Source: Sordariomycetes sp. S80-01Y (taxonomy: Eukaryota > Ascomycota > Sordariomycetes). From it: a DNA stretch of 64,000 nucleotides. Made by a program: the position numbers and the translations under genes. Each line of letters opens with the position of its first letter. Positions within the stretch are counted from its first letter, which is position 1. The stretch covers positions 1,116,001-1,180,000 of the forward strand of contig JAXQJY010000027.1 of NCBI GenBank assembly GCA_037042185.1. The letters are read 5' to 3'. Below are positions 10,116 through 21,927 of the stretch, piece after piece. The notes beneath the pieces were generated by a model. The model was given only the letters and a program-made list of their open reading frames with translations, searched no databases and was not told the DNA's origin.

Positions 10116-12581
10116 TTAGAAGAACCTGCCAGGTCCCTTTGGATCAACGATTTGATGTTCCGAAGTGACATCACCAACCGGCTCGCTCTCAATCGGTCGG
10201 TCGAGGCCGTCGAACCTGGTGCCCTTACGCTTGCACATGAACCACTGGAAACTCAATCTCAAGCCTAGGGCACCGAAGCCCCAGAGGAAAGACCCAACCG
10301 GGGCAGCGACGAAAGCCCCGAAAGCCGACCAGTCGCCGGTGTAGAGCCCCTGCTGAAGAATCAACAGCTCCGCACCCTCCCTCGCGTTGCCGTAATAGAC
10401 ACATCCAAAGAGGAAGACGGTGAACAAACCACCCAGGCCGCCGACGACGACCTCAAAGCCGCGCCACCAGTAGCACCTTTCGCTCAGTCCGAGGCAGAGG
10501 ATGGGGATGACGGCCGCGGATACGAGGTCGGAGATGAGGTAGATCTGGAGGATGGAGGGGGCCTTGAGAGCGAGGACGACGACGGGAATAGTGATGAGAA
10601 CGACACCAGCGCGGACGATCCAAATGTTAAGCTTGTTGCGGAAGAGGTCGTTGGAGGCGGTGGAAACCATGGCGGATTGGAACGAGTCGAATGCCGCGGT
10701 CGACAGGGCGACGACCATGACCAGGATGATGCCCACAACCCATGAGGGAAGTGCGTTGAGGAGGGAGAAGAAAGCCACGGAGCCCAGTTGGGGAGGATCA
10801 CCAGGCCAAGCACCACTCCACGTAGCGATTAGACCCGTCGACCCAACCAGGGTAACAATGACCAACAACACAGCCGTGGCAATGGAGACACCAATCCAGA
10901 GATCCTTGTCCGTCTTTGAGCTGAACGTCCTGAGCCAGAACTGCGCAAGGAAGAAATCGTTGGTGAAGACCGCGACTGGGAGGATGTACATGATCTGCCA
11001 GCCGAGGAGCGAGGGCTTGAGGAGTTCGGAGTCTTCGACGAGAGAGGGCTTGATGTCGACCTTCACGCCGATTGTGATTGTTGCGATGATGATGAGGCCC
11101 ATCACCATGGAACCCTGGACCACGTCGGTGAGGAAGGAAATCTTGAAGCCGCCCAATGCTGCGTTCCATTAGTCCAATGCCCTGCAGGAAGAGACAAACG
11201 CCTCTACTCATGAGCAACTTACAGGTGTAAATGGTGGTAACCACAACCTGAACAATAATAACCGGTAGTCCATCCAGTCCGGTGAGCAGGTTGACGACCT
11301 GTCCAATGGCCGAAAGCTCGCTGATCATGTACAGGAACAACGTGACCAACGTCATGAAACTGAGATACAGCATAGCAACCGTGCCATATCGTTGTCTCGT
11401 CCACTCAGTTAGCACGAAGCCCTCCGGACACTTGCGCCTGATGATCGGTCCCAGCGCGCCGAACAGGAGCATAGGCACCGCGGAGGAGAAGGCGTATACG
11501 ACGACGCCCTGAACGCCTGCAATGGTGGCGAGCTCAGGGTACGAGAATAAGATGCCGGAACCAAGCGCTGCGGATGGGTCAGTATGGTGAGCGTGGGGTT
11601 AGGGGGGAGAGGGAGTAGAAGCGGCAGCACGTTTCCCACGCAAGCATTAACTTGATCGAGTGTAACGGTACAATCTCAGCTTCGCCGGCCACTTCGCCCA
11701 CCATCTCCCCTGCTCATGCTCTAGGAGCAGAGAGTTGGATGGCGGTCGCAAAGTGTCGACTCAGCGCCCGTAGTGAGCCGCATCGTCTCCCCTCGCCCTG
11801 TGCGACGGCCGTAGCCCGTAAGTACATACCAGCCCCAGCCCAGCTCCGTCCTTGGTTCCCAGTGACGGGAGGAAAGGAGGAGGGAGGGTGAGGCGTCGCA
11901 AAGGGGAGGGGAGAAGATGATGAGAAGGTATTGATACGAACCTTGTAGTCGCGTCTTGCACTCGATGTTCTGTGAAGTTCTTGCCTCGTGGCCCAACGTA
12001 TGTGATCACATCGTCCGATTTGCCTCTTTGCAGAGGTGTTGTCTTTGGCGATCATGTTCATTCTGCTACCGCTTCGAATCGTCGCAAAGCAAAGTGCTTC
12101 ACTCACCCGAAGCGATGAAGTTGAGGGCCAGAGGAAACGCTGTTTGGTGTTAGCCAATGTTCTGTTTTTACACCTCCTGCCATTTGACTCCCTGCGCTTC
12201 CTCGCATGCTTGTTTGACCTTGCTTCCACCTGAGGTTACGCAAGATGTGAGCAAAGCTACGAGGAGCCGAAAGCCATCCACATGGTTTAAAGGGTGCAAA
12301 GGCATGTGTTACCAGTTTGCGTCCTGTTGGCGCTCAAGAAATCCGCCTTGCGCTCGTGCATGCGCCAGGCAATCAGCGTGCCCATGACCCTGTCGCAAAT
12401 ATCAGCAACCTATCCTGCATTCTATTCTTATCTTCCACCGCGCTTGCTCGGTCGCACGTAGAGTGGCGAGCCTCTCATGAAGCTCCCATGTGCGCGCACA
12501 GCAGGCAATGCAGACTCACAGGAAAACGCCATAAGTGAGGTAGATGATGGCGTTTGACGCCTCAAAAGAAGGTTGTCCCAT
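10116..12581 (-). CDS. Sodium:solute symporter family permease, urea-transporter-like
   Basis: Polytopic membrane permease of the SSS family, most like fungal DUR3-type urea/polyamine transporters. Minus-strand exons: 12581-12520, 12389-12313, 12139-12107, 11567-11223, 11158-10116 (519 aa). All phases agree, and joining exons 3 and 4 gives the contiguous family sequence FPLALNFIASALGSGILFSY. Visible landmarks: the first membrane helix from residue 10, GSGILFSYPELATIAG, RQRYG, YTSLGGFKISFLTDVVQ, and the helix with ALSTAAFDSFQSAMVSTASND. The length is shorter than classical DUR3 (usually above 600 residues), mainly in loops and the C-terminus. Intron 3 (12106-11568) is 539 nt, very long for this genome. 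Substrate specificity cannot be read from the sequence. Confidence 0.85.
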
Positions 12582-13333
12582 GTTGGCGGCGTGCGCGATC
12601 GCTTGCGTCGAGTAACTGAAAAATCTTGGTGAAGATGAAAGATTGAGAGAAAAAGTGGCGAGCGCTGGTGTAGGAAAGGAAAACCGCTCATCACGCGCCA
12701 AGGCCGCTATAGGCTTTTGGCGTTCGGCTCGGGCAGCTGCTGACAGAATGGGAGACTGGCGCGCCGGGGAAGGAAGATGGAATTAGCCGTCTCTTCGGGG
12801 AGGTAATCGTGGTGAGAATACCTGAATAAGGTGTTAACGATTAGGCTGATCAGATGCATCAGAAACATACCGTGGATTTCTTGCCTGATGAGCGTAGTTC
12901 TTGGAAGAGGCTGTGGTGGATAATATTGTCGCTCGAAGCTGTTAGTATCTGCAGACCGAGGGTCAGGCAGACCCCTAAAACCTCAAAGCCGAAGTCTTCG
13001 ATCCTGGTTAACCTCACTGGGAAGAAACATCTCTGCGAGAGCGAGAATTGCTCTTTTCGAACTTTAAACTGCGGCGCGACTATCTAGACCCCTTCCTTAG
13101 GACGTGATCTAAAAAGTGCCCGAGAGTCCCCTAAACTCCCTTTAAGAGAAACCAACGGAAACCAGACTAAGTAAAGAAACGTAAAGAAAGTAGCAGCGAA
13201 GCTTTAGGTAGATTCAGCGAAGTAGGTACTAAGCAATAGCCAGATTCGAGCGAGATACTATTAGCTGCAGCGAGTTCACAGCAAAGCACAAGCGAAGCGA
13301 GCACGAATCGTAGCGACATGTAGTAAACCTCGC
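12582..13333. other. Intergenic region upstream of the symporter gene
   Basis: A 752-nt interval holding the symporter promoter and the 3' flank of the three-RRM gene. The segment 13100-13330 is rich in short repeated words such as AGCGAAG and AAAGAAA but has no clear unit length. No ORF is supportable. Confidence 0.45.
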
Positions 13334-16048
13334 CTAGTGAGCGCTGGCCACTTCCTGGCGGTCGCCCTGGGATCCATCCGACGTTGCTGCAGCAGCATCA
13401 CCATCAGAGCTCTCTGCCCTGCCAGGAGGGGTGGGAGGCGGTGGACCGCCCGCAGCTTGCTGGAAGACGGGACCGTGGTGCTCATTGGGCACCCAGTAGC
13501 CGGGCTGGTACTGGTAGGGGCCAGCGTAGTAGCCTCCGTACTGTCCGCCGTACTGCATGGTGTACGGCATGCCCGTCATGGCAGGGTACTGGAAGGATGG
13601 GAAAGGTGGAGGCTGCAGCATCGACGGGTGCGACATGCCACCAGAGTCAGAAGGATGGCGAGCATCAGTCCGACGGGATGCTGCGTTATCTTGGTGTGAA
13701 CCCTCGGCATCCTGTGTCTGCTCCTATGCAGCAGGACTGACCTCAGGGGCAGCGGCGGCACCATCGCGAAAGTTGGCCGGAAGGGGGGCACGGCGAGAGC
13801 TTGTACGGGGTGGGACGGGGAGACGCTGCGATCGACCAGCTCCAGTAGCAGAGGGAGAGCCAGTGTAGAAGGGATCCGAAGCAGTGGAGTCCAGATTCAT
13901 GGCACCAGCGGAGTGTCCAACGGTCTGAGCAAAGTCTTGGTTTCTAACGGGGGTTCGAACCATCGAGCGACCAAGAGATCCAGACAGACGAGAGGCTGGG
14001 GAGGGACCAGCTGAAACGCTCGCAGGCGGATCAGGGAGCTGGTGGCGGACGGGGCTGGCTCCAAAAGAGCGAGATTCCTTACGCCTGACGCGAATGATCG
14101 TGCCGCGGATTGTGCGGCCGTCCTGAGAATATATTAGTTAAGGAGGGGGATCTTACGGTGAAGAGCGTCTTACATATACGCAGACCATATCATCCACTGC
14201 ATCAGGGCGGACGAACTCGATAAAGGCGAAGATAGTCTGGACTAAAGAATAGTAAGCTTCGAAAGCGCTTCGTTAGGGGCTAAAGGGGGTAAAACTCACT
14301 GCTACCGTCGCCGTAGCGGTTCCTATGCACCTCGATACCCATAACTGTACAGAACCTTTCACCCATGATTCTCAGCTCGTTCTCGTCAGTGTCGTGGGGT
14401 AGATTGCCCATGTACACCGATCGGCGATCGACCTGATAGCGGCGTAGCTGGGCCATACGGTCAATCTGATGCGTGCGAACCGCTGGAGGGGCCGACTCCT
14501 TATCCGGCTCGTAGGGCAAGACAACGTACTTGCGGAAGGCCGTCCCAGACGCCTTCACAGCCTTTGGCGATGGTCAGTATAAGTCGCCAGCCAGTGCAGG
14601 TCGGGGGCAGCAAAAGACTTACACGCATGATATCGCGACCCGCGTCGTACATCTGGAAGTAGACGACCCAGGCAGGTGGGAGGCCCTTGGAGCTCTGGAC
14701 CTTTGGGTCCAGGGGTTCGATGCGTGAGATGGCGCCATGCGGGAACATGAGGTCGTGGACCTGCTGGTAGGGCATCTCACCACCACGCTTCAGATGGACG
14801 ATAAAGATGGCTGTTGGACAGTGTGAGGAGAAGACTTGACGATGTTGATAGAACACTTACAGTTTGCCTTCGCCTTTTCGGTGCGGCATGTTCGTCCGAA
14901 GATCCATTCGCCCTTCCCGTGCTCAAGGGCAGTGAGCGCATCCTCATCACGGGTGAACTGGCAGAATGCAAAAGGCATCTGCTTCCGGTTGTCACGACGG
15001 ATCTTGACAAAGACGGTGCCAAAGCGACTGAAGACGCGAGTGACCTCGGCCTCTAGTTCAGCGTCCTCCATGCGTTGAGCGAGACTAGGGTGTGGTGTTA
15101 GGAGAGGCTCCAGGAGTCGTGAACAGAGTAGCACACTTACTTTGCAACGAAGATACAGGCAGTCGAGGGGTAGATACCCTGAGCGTCAATGTTGGTAGCG
15201 GGCTGGGCGGGCACAAGCTCTCTGCCAGCAGTCCCACCCTGCTCGATGGAGCCGTCCTCCACGGACTCGAGGGGAGCATTGTCCACGGAGTCAGCGAGAT
15301 CGCCATCGTTTTCGTCATCATCTTGAGCGTCTTCGTCCTGAGCTTTATAGTCTTGAGCGTCATCGTCGGACATGCGACCGTCGTGCCTGTTCATAATTCA
15401 GTGAGCAGGGCCGAGCTTGGACTCGAGCAACCCTCAAGCGATCACGCACTGGGTGCTCGGCGAGAGGGCTAGACTTACACGTTGAGGCGTGAGGTCGACG
15501 CCCATTTCTTAGCGCCTCTGAGCATGACGCCTGTGTATGTTAGGTACAACTGTTTGAGAAGACCTGTGCGTGAGGGTCTGGAGGGAGTCAAGGAGAGGAG
15601 AGTGGCTGGGGTGAAGGCACGCGTTCGCTTCTAACGAACGCGCGCCCGAGGATCTCTTGATATAGTCAAGATCATGGGAGACAATGAACTTCAATGATGG
15701 ATAGAGGGTGTTTGAAGTGTATGAAAAGGAGTTACTCACCACTAGCGCCTGAGTGCTGGGCCCCGTCCTCCTCGTCGGAGGACTGTTCCATCCTGGCGAT
15801 GAGTTGATCGACAGACGCAGACTTCTTGAGAATGCTTACAGGCCTCGTGGCCTTGTCGTCGGTCGACAGAGACATCTATCGAAGAGCAGTCAGCGTCTGT
15901 GAGTCTGGGGCTGTCATGAAGGTGGGTGGAGATGGAAAAGGGTGAGGGAGGAGGGAGCGGCGGCGACCGACCGTGAGGCCGACCGCGGTGCTGCCCGCAC
16001 CCCGACGTGTTGAAGAACAAGAAGAAATACCTTAGACTGAGAAGCCAT
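13334..16048 (-). CDS. Three-RRM RNA-binding protein, with an in-frame TAG or 30-nt intron near the 3' end
   Basis: Minus-strand exons: 16048-16031, 15875-15740, 15530-15479, 15386-15141, 15084-14861, 14810-14623, 14561-14300, 14241-14174, 14122-13742, then 13711-13334 if 13741-13712 is removed (650 aa). Every other splice has a good donor and consistent phase. Three RNA-recognition motifs follow an acidic N-terminus: RRM1 starts at STACIFVANL with VFSRFGTVFVKIR; RRM2 at SIFIVHLKRGG; RRM3 at SVYMGNLPHDTDENEL with IFAFIEF. A Ser/Pro/Arg linker and a Tyr/Gly/Pro-rich C-terminus (QYGGQYGGYYAGPY) follow. Between exon 9 and the C-terminal exon the frame is continuous except for TAG at 13726-13724. 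If the protein stops there it has 530 residues. I recognise no specific ortholog name; a cytoplasmic or nuclear mRNA-binding regulator is likely. The start could also be the in-frame ATG at 15875. Confidence 0.8.
15531..15739 (-). other. Intron 2 of the three-RRM gene with a strong hairpin
   Basis: This 209-nt intron contains a perfect 8-bp inverted repeat with a 7-nt loop at 15620-15642 (arms CGCGTTCG and CGAACGCG). In RNA-binding protein genes such structures can serve autoregulated splicing, but here that is only a possibility. Confidence 0.4.
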
Positions 16049-19000
16049 AGTAGATGAAGATTCCTGGTGTTAGAAAGTAGTTTGAGGGAGGTAGGTGATG
16101 AGGGAGTTGATGGTAGGCTTGCAAAGCAACTTCGTTGTGGCAGCAACGCGAGCGAGCACAACGCAGCGAGCCGATGAAGCTGAATTAAACGAGGAATCTC
16201 AAAGGGAAGAAGCTTTCAAAGACTTGAAGATGCTGAATAGTGTTCAGGAGGGCGTTGAGCTATCAAGTCTGGCAGCGTTGGAGTTGCGGTGTTGCAAGAG
16301 TTGAAGTGCAAAGCTTGCAAGGAAGGTGAAGGAAGGTGGAAGAGGGAGAAGATTTTGACACTTGACGATAGTGAGGAGCACCCAGAAAACATAGAGTGAG
16401 TGTTTAGTTGGGGGCAGCCTCACGCTGGAGCCTCCCCGCCCTTTTGCCCATACTCGAGTGTCGGTCTGGGCCACCCTGACTGACACCAGACGTCTAGAGT
16501 TGCCAAGGAAGTTGCATACGCTAGTGAGAATGCCTGAGGGATCCATAGTACAGTGAAACGCTCCCTACAGAGCATTGAAGCCCAGTGCGACGAGATAGAT
16601 CAAGGTGAGCGGGGGAGGGGGCTGTAGTAAGGTGTTGAAGCCCAAGGACTGAATCTCAGTCACCGGACTTCTTGTATGCCTCACAATACTCATAGGGTAT
16701 CACAAAGATCTGTGAATTAAACGAGAGGTGTTTTGAAGCGCTCAAAGGCTGTTTTGTGGTGTGGTGAAGGCAGTGGGGGAAAGGTTAGCCGGCCGGCCGA
16801 GTTTGCTCGGGGGTGGTTGTCAAACCCAACCCTCCTCAAACGCCGAATCCTAAGCAAAGTTCTTAACTACAACAAATAAGCTGCGTCAAAGAATGAAAGG
16901 GCACTTTCATGTTCCATTTCCTCGTCTTCCGCGAGCTCTGTACCCTGAAGCGATGCTTCTTCCTCGCCTCAGTTTGTCATCGGTCGCTGTCAGCAGCAAG
17001 TAGCCAGGAAGAAACGCTATCGGTGACCGAAGCGTCGAAGTTAAGAGACTTTTACGTCTTTCAGTCTCGAAGTTGTCGCCTTTAGCCGTATGGCCTGGCA
17101 GATCTGGCTTCGCCAGATGAAGAAGCCTGGTTTCGCAGAGTTGAACGATGATCATCACGCTGAGCTGGGGAACCACAACTAGCGACTCTCAAGGCATTCG
17201 ATAAGAGGAGACAAAGAGTCTGAGGTTGATAAGCCCCAGAGACCAAGGATCATCGCACTCACCTTTAGGATCGGAACAGAACCACGATCCTGAGAGGCAA
17301 CGTCCACGCCACCTCCTCGATTTTGACCAGACCCCGAGCGCGAACGACTTGACAAAGAAGACATACCCGATAGCAATTAAGAGCCCTATAAACAGAGATC
17401 TTGAGTCGTCAAGGATGGTAGCGGACCTCTAATGACCCGCCCGAGGGTCGCTGAGGCCAAAGACTACGACTCTGAGCGACGGTCAGCACTCAAAGCCATT
17501 TACAGCTGAGCCAAAACTAAGTTTTCGTACGGAAGAGAGTTACAAAAAAGCAAGACGAGCTCACATGGGTAGAAGAAGGTCTTCATCAGGCCTTACCGTC
17601 TACCACGGGCGTCGAACCCGTGGCGGCGAAAGGAAGAAATAGCTTCAACTTCTTTCCAGAAGCCGGGACCTGGGACCCTTCCTTCTTCTCTTGAGTATAC
17701 AATCAAAACGGAAGCGGCGTCTACGAGAGAGCAACTCCACTAGAGTGAAATACAAAAGGTTTCGAACGGGCCGTTGTCAGACTCGCAGGATCTGTTCTGG
17801 CTCAACGCGCGCGAATACGATCTTCCTAAGCGTCCTGATAGCAGCTTGAGGCTGAAACTTCAGGAGTGCCGCAAGTAAGGACAGGGCCGTCCTTGAAGCC
17901 AGAACAAGAAGAGATGTGCCTTCGGTTTCATTAAGTCTCGGTTTACCAGAGTTTAAGCCATTCCTTTTCTGTTTTGATTACGAAGAACGGTTGATCAGAA
18001 GGGCCTGTGAAAGCTCTCTTCAGCGCTCAGTGGTATTTCCAAGTCAGAGGCTAATAGCTTGGCCCAGAAGTGGCGACTCAGAGAGACGATACCCCAAAGG
18101 AGAATTGAACAAACCGCAGGCTCTGAGCTGAGAAGAAACTTCAAAAATAAGATCCGAGCCAAGAGATCAGGGCATACGACCTGGCCACACCGAATTTGAA
18201 CGAGTCGCAAGAGCTAGACCGACCCACAAGATTTAGACAAGGATCCGAGACATTGAAAAAGGCTCGAAACCGAAGTACAGGAGGACATGACGTCCGAATG
18301 TCAAAGAAATACCCAGGTCCCACGGGACACTTCAGAATATACACGATGACGAAGATTCCACCGCGAAAGAGCAGACTTCAAACAAGAATCCCAAACCGAA
18401 GCCTGCAAGAGTCACGAAAGATAAAGTGAACATGCGGACCTGTGAGGCCTATGACGATATATCCATAAGAGCACAGGGGCGAGAACACCACCAGGGAGAA
18501 ATGTGACCCTATAGGATACGGATACTCTCAGGAGCTTACTACTCTTGATTTATTCGACTTGACTCCTAATCCGTGGAACGGATATTGCTTGGAAAAGGCC
18601 AAAGAACGAGAGAAGACAGAAGAGGCCGCTCATTTTGTTTGCTTCCATTCCAAGACTTTCTTTGGGCATGTCTACTTGTGGGGTGAAGATGATCAGGAAG
18701 GGCAGAGCCAACTGAAAAAGTCGGATCTTCTACATGGCAGCTATTTCAACATCTAGTAACATTCAGGGTGACTTCATATGGACGATGGAGCCACACTGAT
18801 CGGCTATGGTTCAGCATATGAAGAGCACAAGGTAACAGACTTCAGGTGGTGAGGTAAGCGGACTGTGTCACGAAGGGAGGCACCATACCATACCTTGCTT
18901 GTGACAGTTTGATTGAAAGGGTCACAGGCGGGCTGTAATCGCCGTGTGTGTAGACAAGGAAAGGGAAATACCCCGCGAAAATCTTGTTCGTGTTAGAAAA

Positions 19001-19820
19001 AAAACTCAAGGGCAAGAAATATTTCCCGTAACATCGACAAACGAGTCCCCATACACACAGAACGACCCGAGCTTCCACGGATACGAACCGATATCTTCCC
19101 TCATCAGAAAAGAGACTTCACATCATGGAATTGCTATGCACATAACTTTTGCATACTAAATCCCCAGTGAATGTCCTCCTTTCTCCTGCGAGTACGAGTC
19201 TCGGGCCCTAATCGATCCGAAGCGCAAACTCACCAAACCGACGAAACCACATCAGCCAACCACTGGAGAATGGAAGAATGACAAAAGACCGGGGAAGATA
19301 GTAGAAGGATATTCAAGACAGCTCGGGCTTTTGGCGCTTACTTTATACCACACTGGACTATATTTTCCATCGAGAAGCGCATAAGCGTTGGTTGCGGCCT
19401 CACCGAAGCTGCTTTCTCAGGTGGAGGCGGGACATCAAAGAGCGATAGGGCGGCACTACTGATAGGAAACATTCAAAGAACTGGAAAGAGTCGATGGGGA
19501 AATTTCTTGGAATTCAGTCGAAGGACGAGCACTCTTCCGAAACCTCAGCAAGTCACGCTGCCATGAACGCCATCCCCAAAATGAATGCGAATTCCATACC
19601 ATGAACAGTACGAAGATACATCCGAGAATATATGGAAGAACGAGAGTATGTGTTAAGAAGGTTCAAAGAGCTTTTGAACAGTCAGAAAAAGGCCTTCCTA
19701 GCCCAGTTACGCGGTCTGTCGAAATTGGCGGACCAATACCCCTTAGTTACAGATGCCATCCTGAGTCCTCCGGAAGTATAGACAGAAATATCCGTAAGTT
19801 AGAACACAAATTTTCTCGAA
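16049..19820. other. Gene-poor 3.8-kb interval
   Basis: The first few hundred bases are promoter and leader of the three-RRM gene. The remainder has no ORF above about 100 codons with any recognisable domain on either strand. The plus strand from about 17.2 to 19.2 kb is purine-rich and crowded with stops. This would fit a decayed mobile element, yet no terminal repeat, integrase or reverse-transcriptase motif was identified. A tRNA T-arm-like hairpin lies at 17604-17620 on the minus strand, without the rest of a tRNA. Confidence 0.4.
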
Positions 19821-20972
19821 CTAAGTCGCTATTTTTGAACACTCGATCCACAGTGTGCCCTGCAAGGCATGGGTGCGCGTCCAATGCTGTACAATATCGG
19901 ATGGACTAGGGGCGCAATTGTCCAGGTCTTCCGAGCTGTCCGAGACTGGAGGCCTAGGGACGCGTTTCTGGACGAAGATGAGATTTCTAAGAGACTTGTT
20001 CTCCAACATCGACTCAGGGTGAAGCTCCTCCGAGTCGATATGTGTCAAGACTAGTGTCCTCGAATCAGCGCGCCTTGCATTGGAATCGTACATCTCTCTT
20101 AATGCGTCGACTCCTTCCTCTAGCCCATCAGGACGCGGGCAGACAAGGTGTTGAATCTCTTTCGGTCCTTCTTCTGAGAAGATGTCCATCAAAAAGCTCC
20201 CGAAACTTGTATCAGAGCTTAGGTCCAGATTGTACAATGAGAGTCGGCGGAGGTCAGGCCACACCGCGAAACTCCAAGGCTGCTGATATGATGCGTATAG
20301 AAACAGCTCGTCGCATACTGATGTGAACTCTTCCAAGTGAACCAAAGCCTCAAAGCCTCGCCAGAGAACCTTTTTGATGTGCTTGCGGTCGTTTTCAGGC
20401 CACAGCGTCCGAAGTGGGATGTCAATGACAAGACGGCGGAGGCTCGGCCCTAATGCTTTGAAAATATCGTGAACAGCCAGGGAAGTGCCCAGGTCATCCA
20501 AAGGGGAAGGGTCTGGCGGTGTTTCGGAGGAAATTTCGGAAACAGGGCTGTACGTTTGAGGGTCAACAAGATCCTCCGGGGCGACGACATTCTCAAGCAT
20601 CTCAACTCGCGCGACCAACCCAGGCTCGATTACTTCTTGGGAGGGTACGAATCCGTCATCATCGGGGAAACAACTGACGAACAAGTTCTGAACTCCGCTC
20701 AAACCAGGGTCTTGACACCCTGATACCTTCAAATATTTCGGAGGAGACAGCTGCAAACAGGCCGCGAACGCCTTCGCCCGCGCACGTGTGTCCAAATAAG
20801 CGCAGTGTTCCCTGAGTGCTCGGGTTGCTGGCCAGTAAAATGACCTTGATACACGAGTGAGACTCAAAAGTGTTCGGGTCCTCTTGTCTTGCGGGGGGAG
20901 AAGCGCATTTGGATTCGACGGCTTCAGGGCCTCAATGATGAGGAAGATAACCTCCAGAGGTAGTGTGGACAT
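19821..20972 (-). CDS. F-box domain protein
   Basis: Single-exon gene, 383 aa. The N-terminus carries an F-box-like segment (LPLEVIFLIIEAL, then LLSLTRVSRSFYWPATRAL), which in SCF ubiquitin ligases binds SKP1. The rest is of the leucine-containing, irregular type common in the large ascomycete F-box families, with PSLRRLVIDIPLRTLWP and WPDLRRLSLYNLDLSSD suggesting degenerate LRR-like strands. The ATG at 20972 is chosen because the upstream frame has no ATG before a stop. A CAG lies immediately before that region, so an upstream exon is possible. Substrate unknown. It sits isolated between two gene-poor intervals. Confidence 0.72.
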   Translation of the reverse strand: MSTLPLEVIFLIIEALKPSNPNALLPPQDKRTRTLLSLTRVSRSFYWPATRALREHCAYLDTRARAKAFAACLQLSPPKYLKVSGCQDPGLSGVQNLFVSCFPDDDGFVPSQEVIEPGLVARVEMLENVVAPEDLVDPQTYSPVSEISSETPPDPSPLDDLGTSLAVHDIFKALGPSLRRLVIDIPLRTLWPENDRKHIKKVLWRGFEALVHLEEFTSVCDELFLYASYQQPWSFAVWPDLRRLSLYNLDLSSDTSFGSFLMDIFSEEGPKEIQHLVCPRPDGLEEGVDALREMYDSNARRADSRTLVLTHIDSEELHPESMLENKSLRNLIFVQKRVPRPPVSDSSEDLDNCAPSPSDIVQHWTRTHALQGTLWIECSKIAT

Positions 20973-21927
20973 CCTGCAATGGATGCAAGTAACCCACAAA
21001 GTCCGCCCAACGCTTCCTGCGAATAGTAATCAGTTTTGTAGTCGTCGAAGAAAACAATTTGTGATTTGGGTCCGACAAGTCAACGTTTTTCAAAGAGTGA
21101 ACATTCAAGGTGGGTTGGTGGTGTGGGAGGATGTCACACATTGGCCGTGTGAGTCAGGCTGACGGGCAGAAATGGCCTAAGCCACGCTTCCGTGAGGAGA
21201 GAACCCCAATTTTGGATTTTCGAGTAGTTCATCGCTATCGGGAAATATCAACGAATATGCTCTGGATATACCCTAGATTCTTGTTCAAGTCGTAAGAAAG
21301 ACTCCGAGACTCGAACCCTTTTACATAAGCCAGATCGGCGTCACATCATAGCCTGAGCGTCGGATTTCCAGCATTCATGCAACCAAAACGGTGCTTTCTC
21401 TCGTTTCAGCGCTCATATTAGAGAGCATCTTCGGTTTATAGTCGAAGGCTTCAAAGCCCGTCGGGCCGAATATGGAAGCTGCGCATAGGAAGCGAACAGG
21501 TGGAACGATCTCGTCCCAACAACGAAGACACCGCGAGCTAAGGAACTCCGCCGGCTTCTGGAGACACCCCCAACAGCTTCGAGCCCATAAGAAGAATTAA
21601 AGTAAATCCCAAATCTCTCGCTACATATGGTCCTACGCGGTATGTGAGCAGGATGCTGAGGTTGATTCGAGGTAGTGTGTGAGCTAGCTACCCCCGTGAT
21701 GTTTGACACTGACCAAGAAATGAAAGGAATCCGCCTTTCCAGACCTCCTATAATCATACTTTGGCCAAAATCTTTGGTATCAGCTCAATTTGGTCTCCCA
21801 GTCGTGCCATTCGTGCCAATATCAATGCCAGCTTGGACGTGCTGCTTGGCCAGCAGGATGTGGACTTCTGTATCCAAATCTGCGCCTCCCGAAATCTACT
21901 CAAGAGTAGCCTTGTGCGTCCTCTCTT
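20973..21927. other. Intergenic region F-box gene / aminotransferase 3' end
   Basis: About 950 nt between the F-box gene start and the 3' end of the aminotransferase gene, both on the minus strand. Short ORFs on either strand have no family signal. Nothing else is supportable. Confidence 0.45.

Noticed and set aside
11714-12229. 171-codon ORF overlapping the third exon and third intron of the symporter gene
   Set aside because: The real frame is the 33-nt exon joined by consistent phases to its neighbours; the ORF only reads through the intron in part.
17590-17700. tRNA gene suggested by a T-arm-like hairpin
   Set aside because: No matching acceptor strand, anticodon arm or D-arm is found at the required distance.
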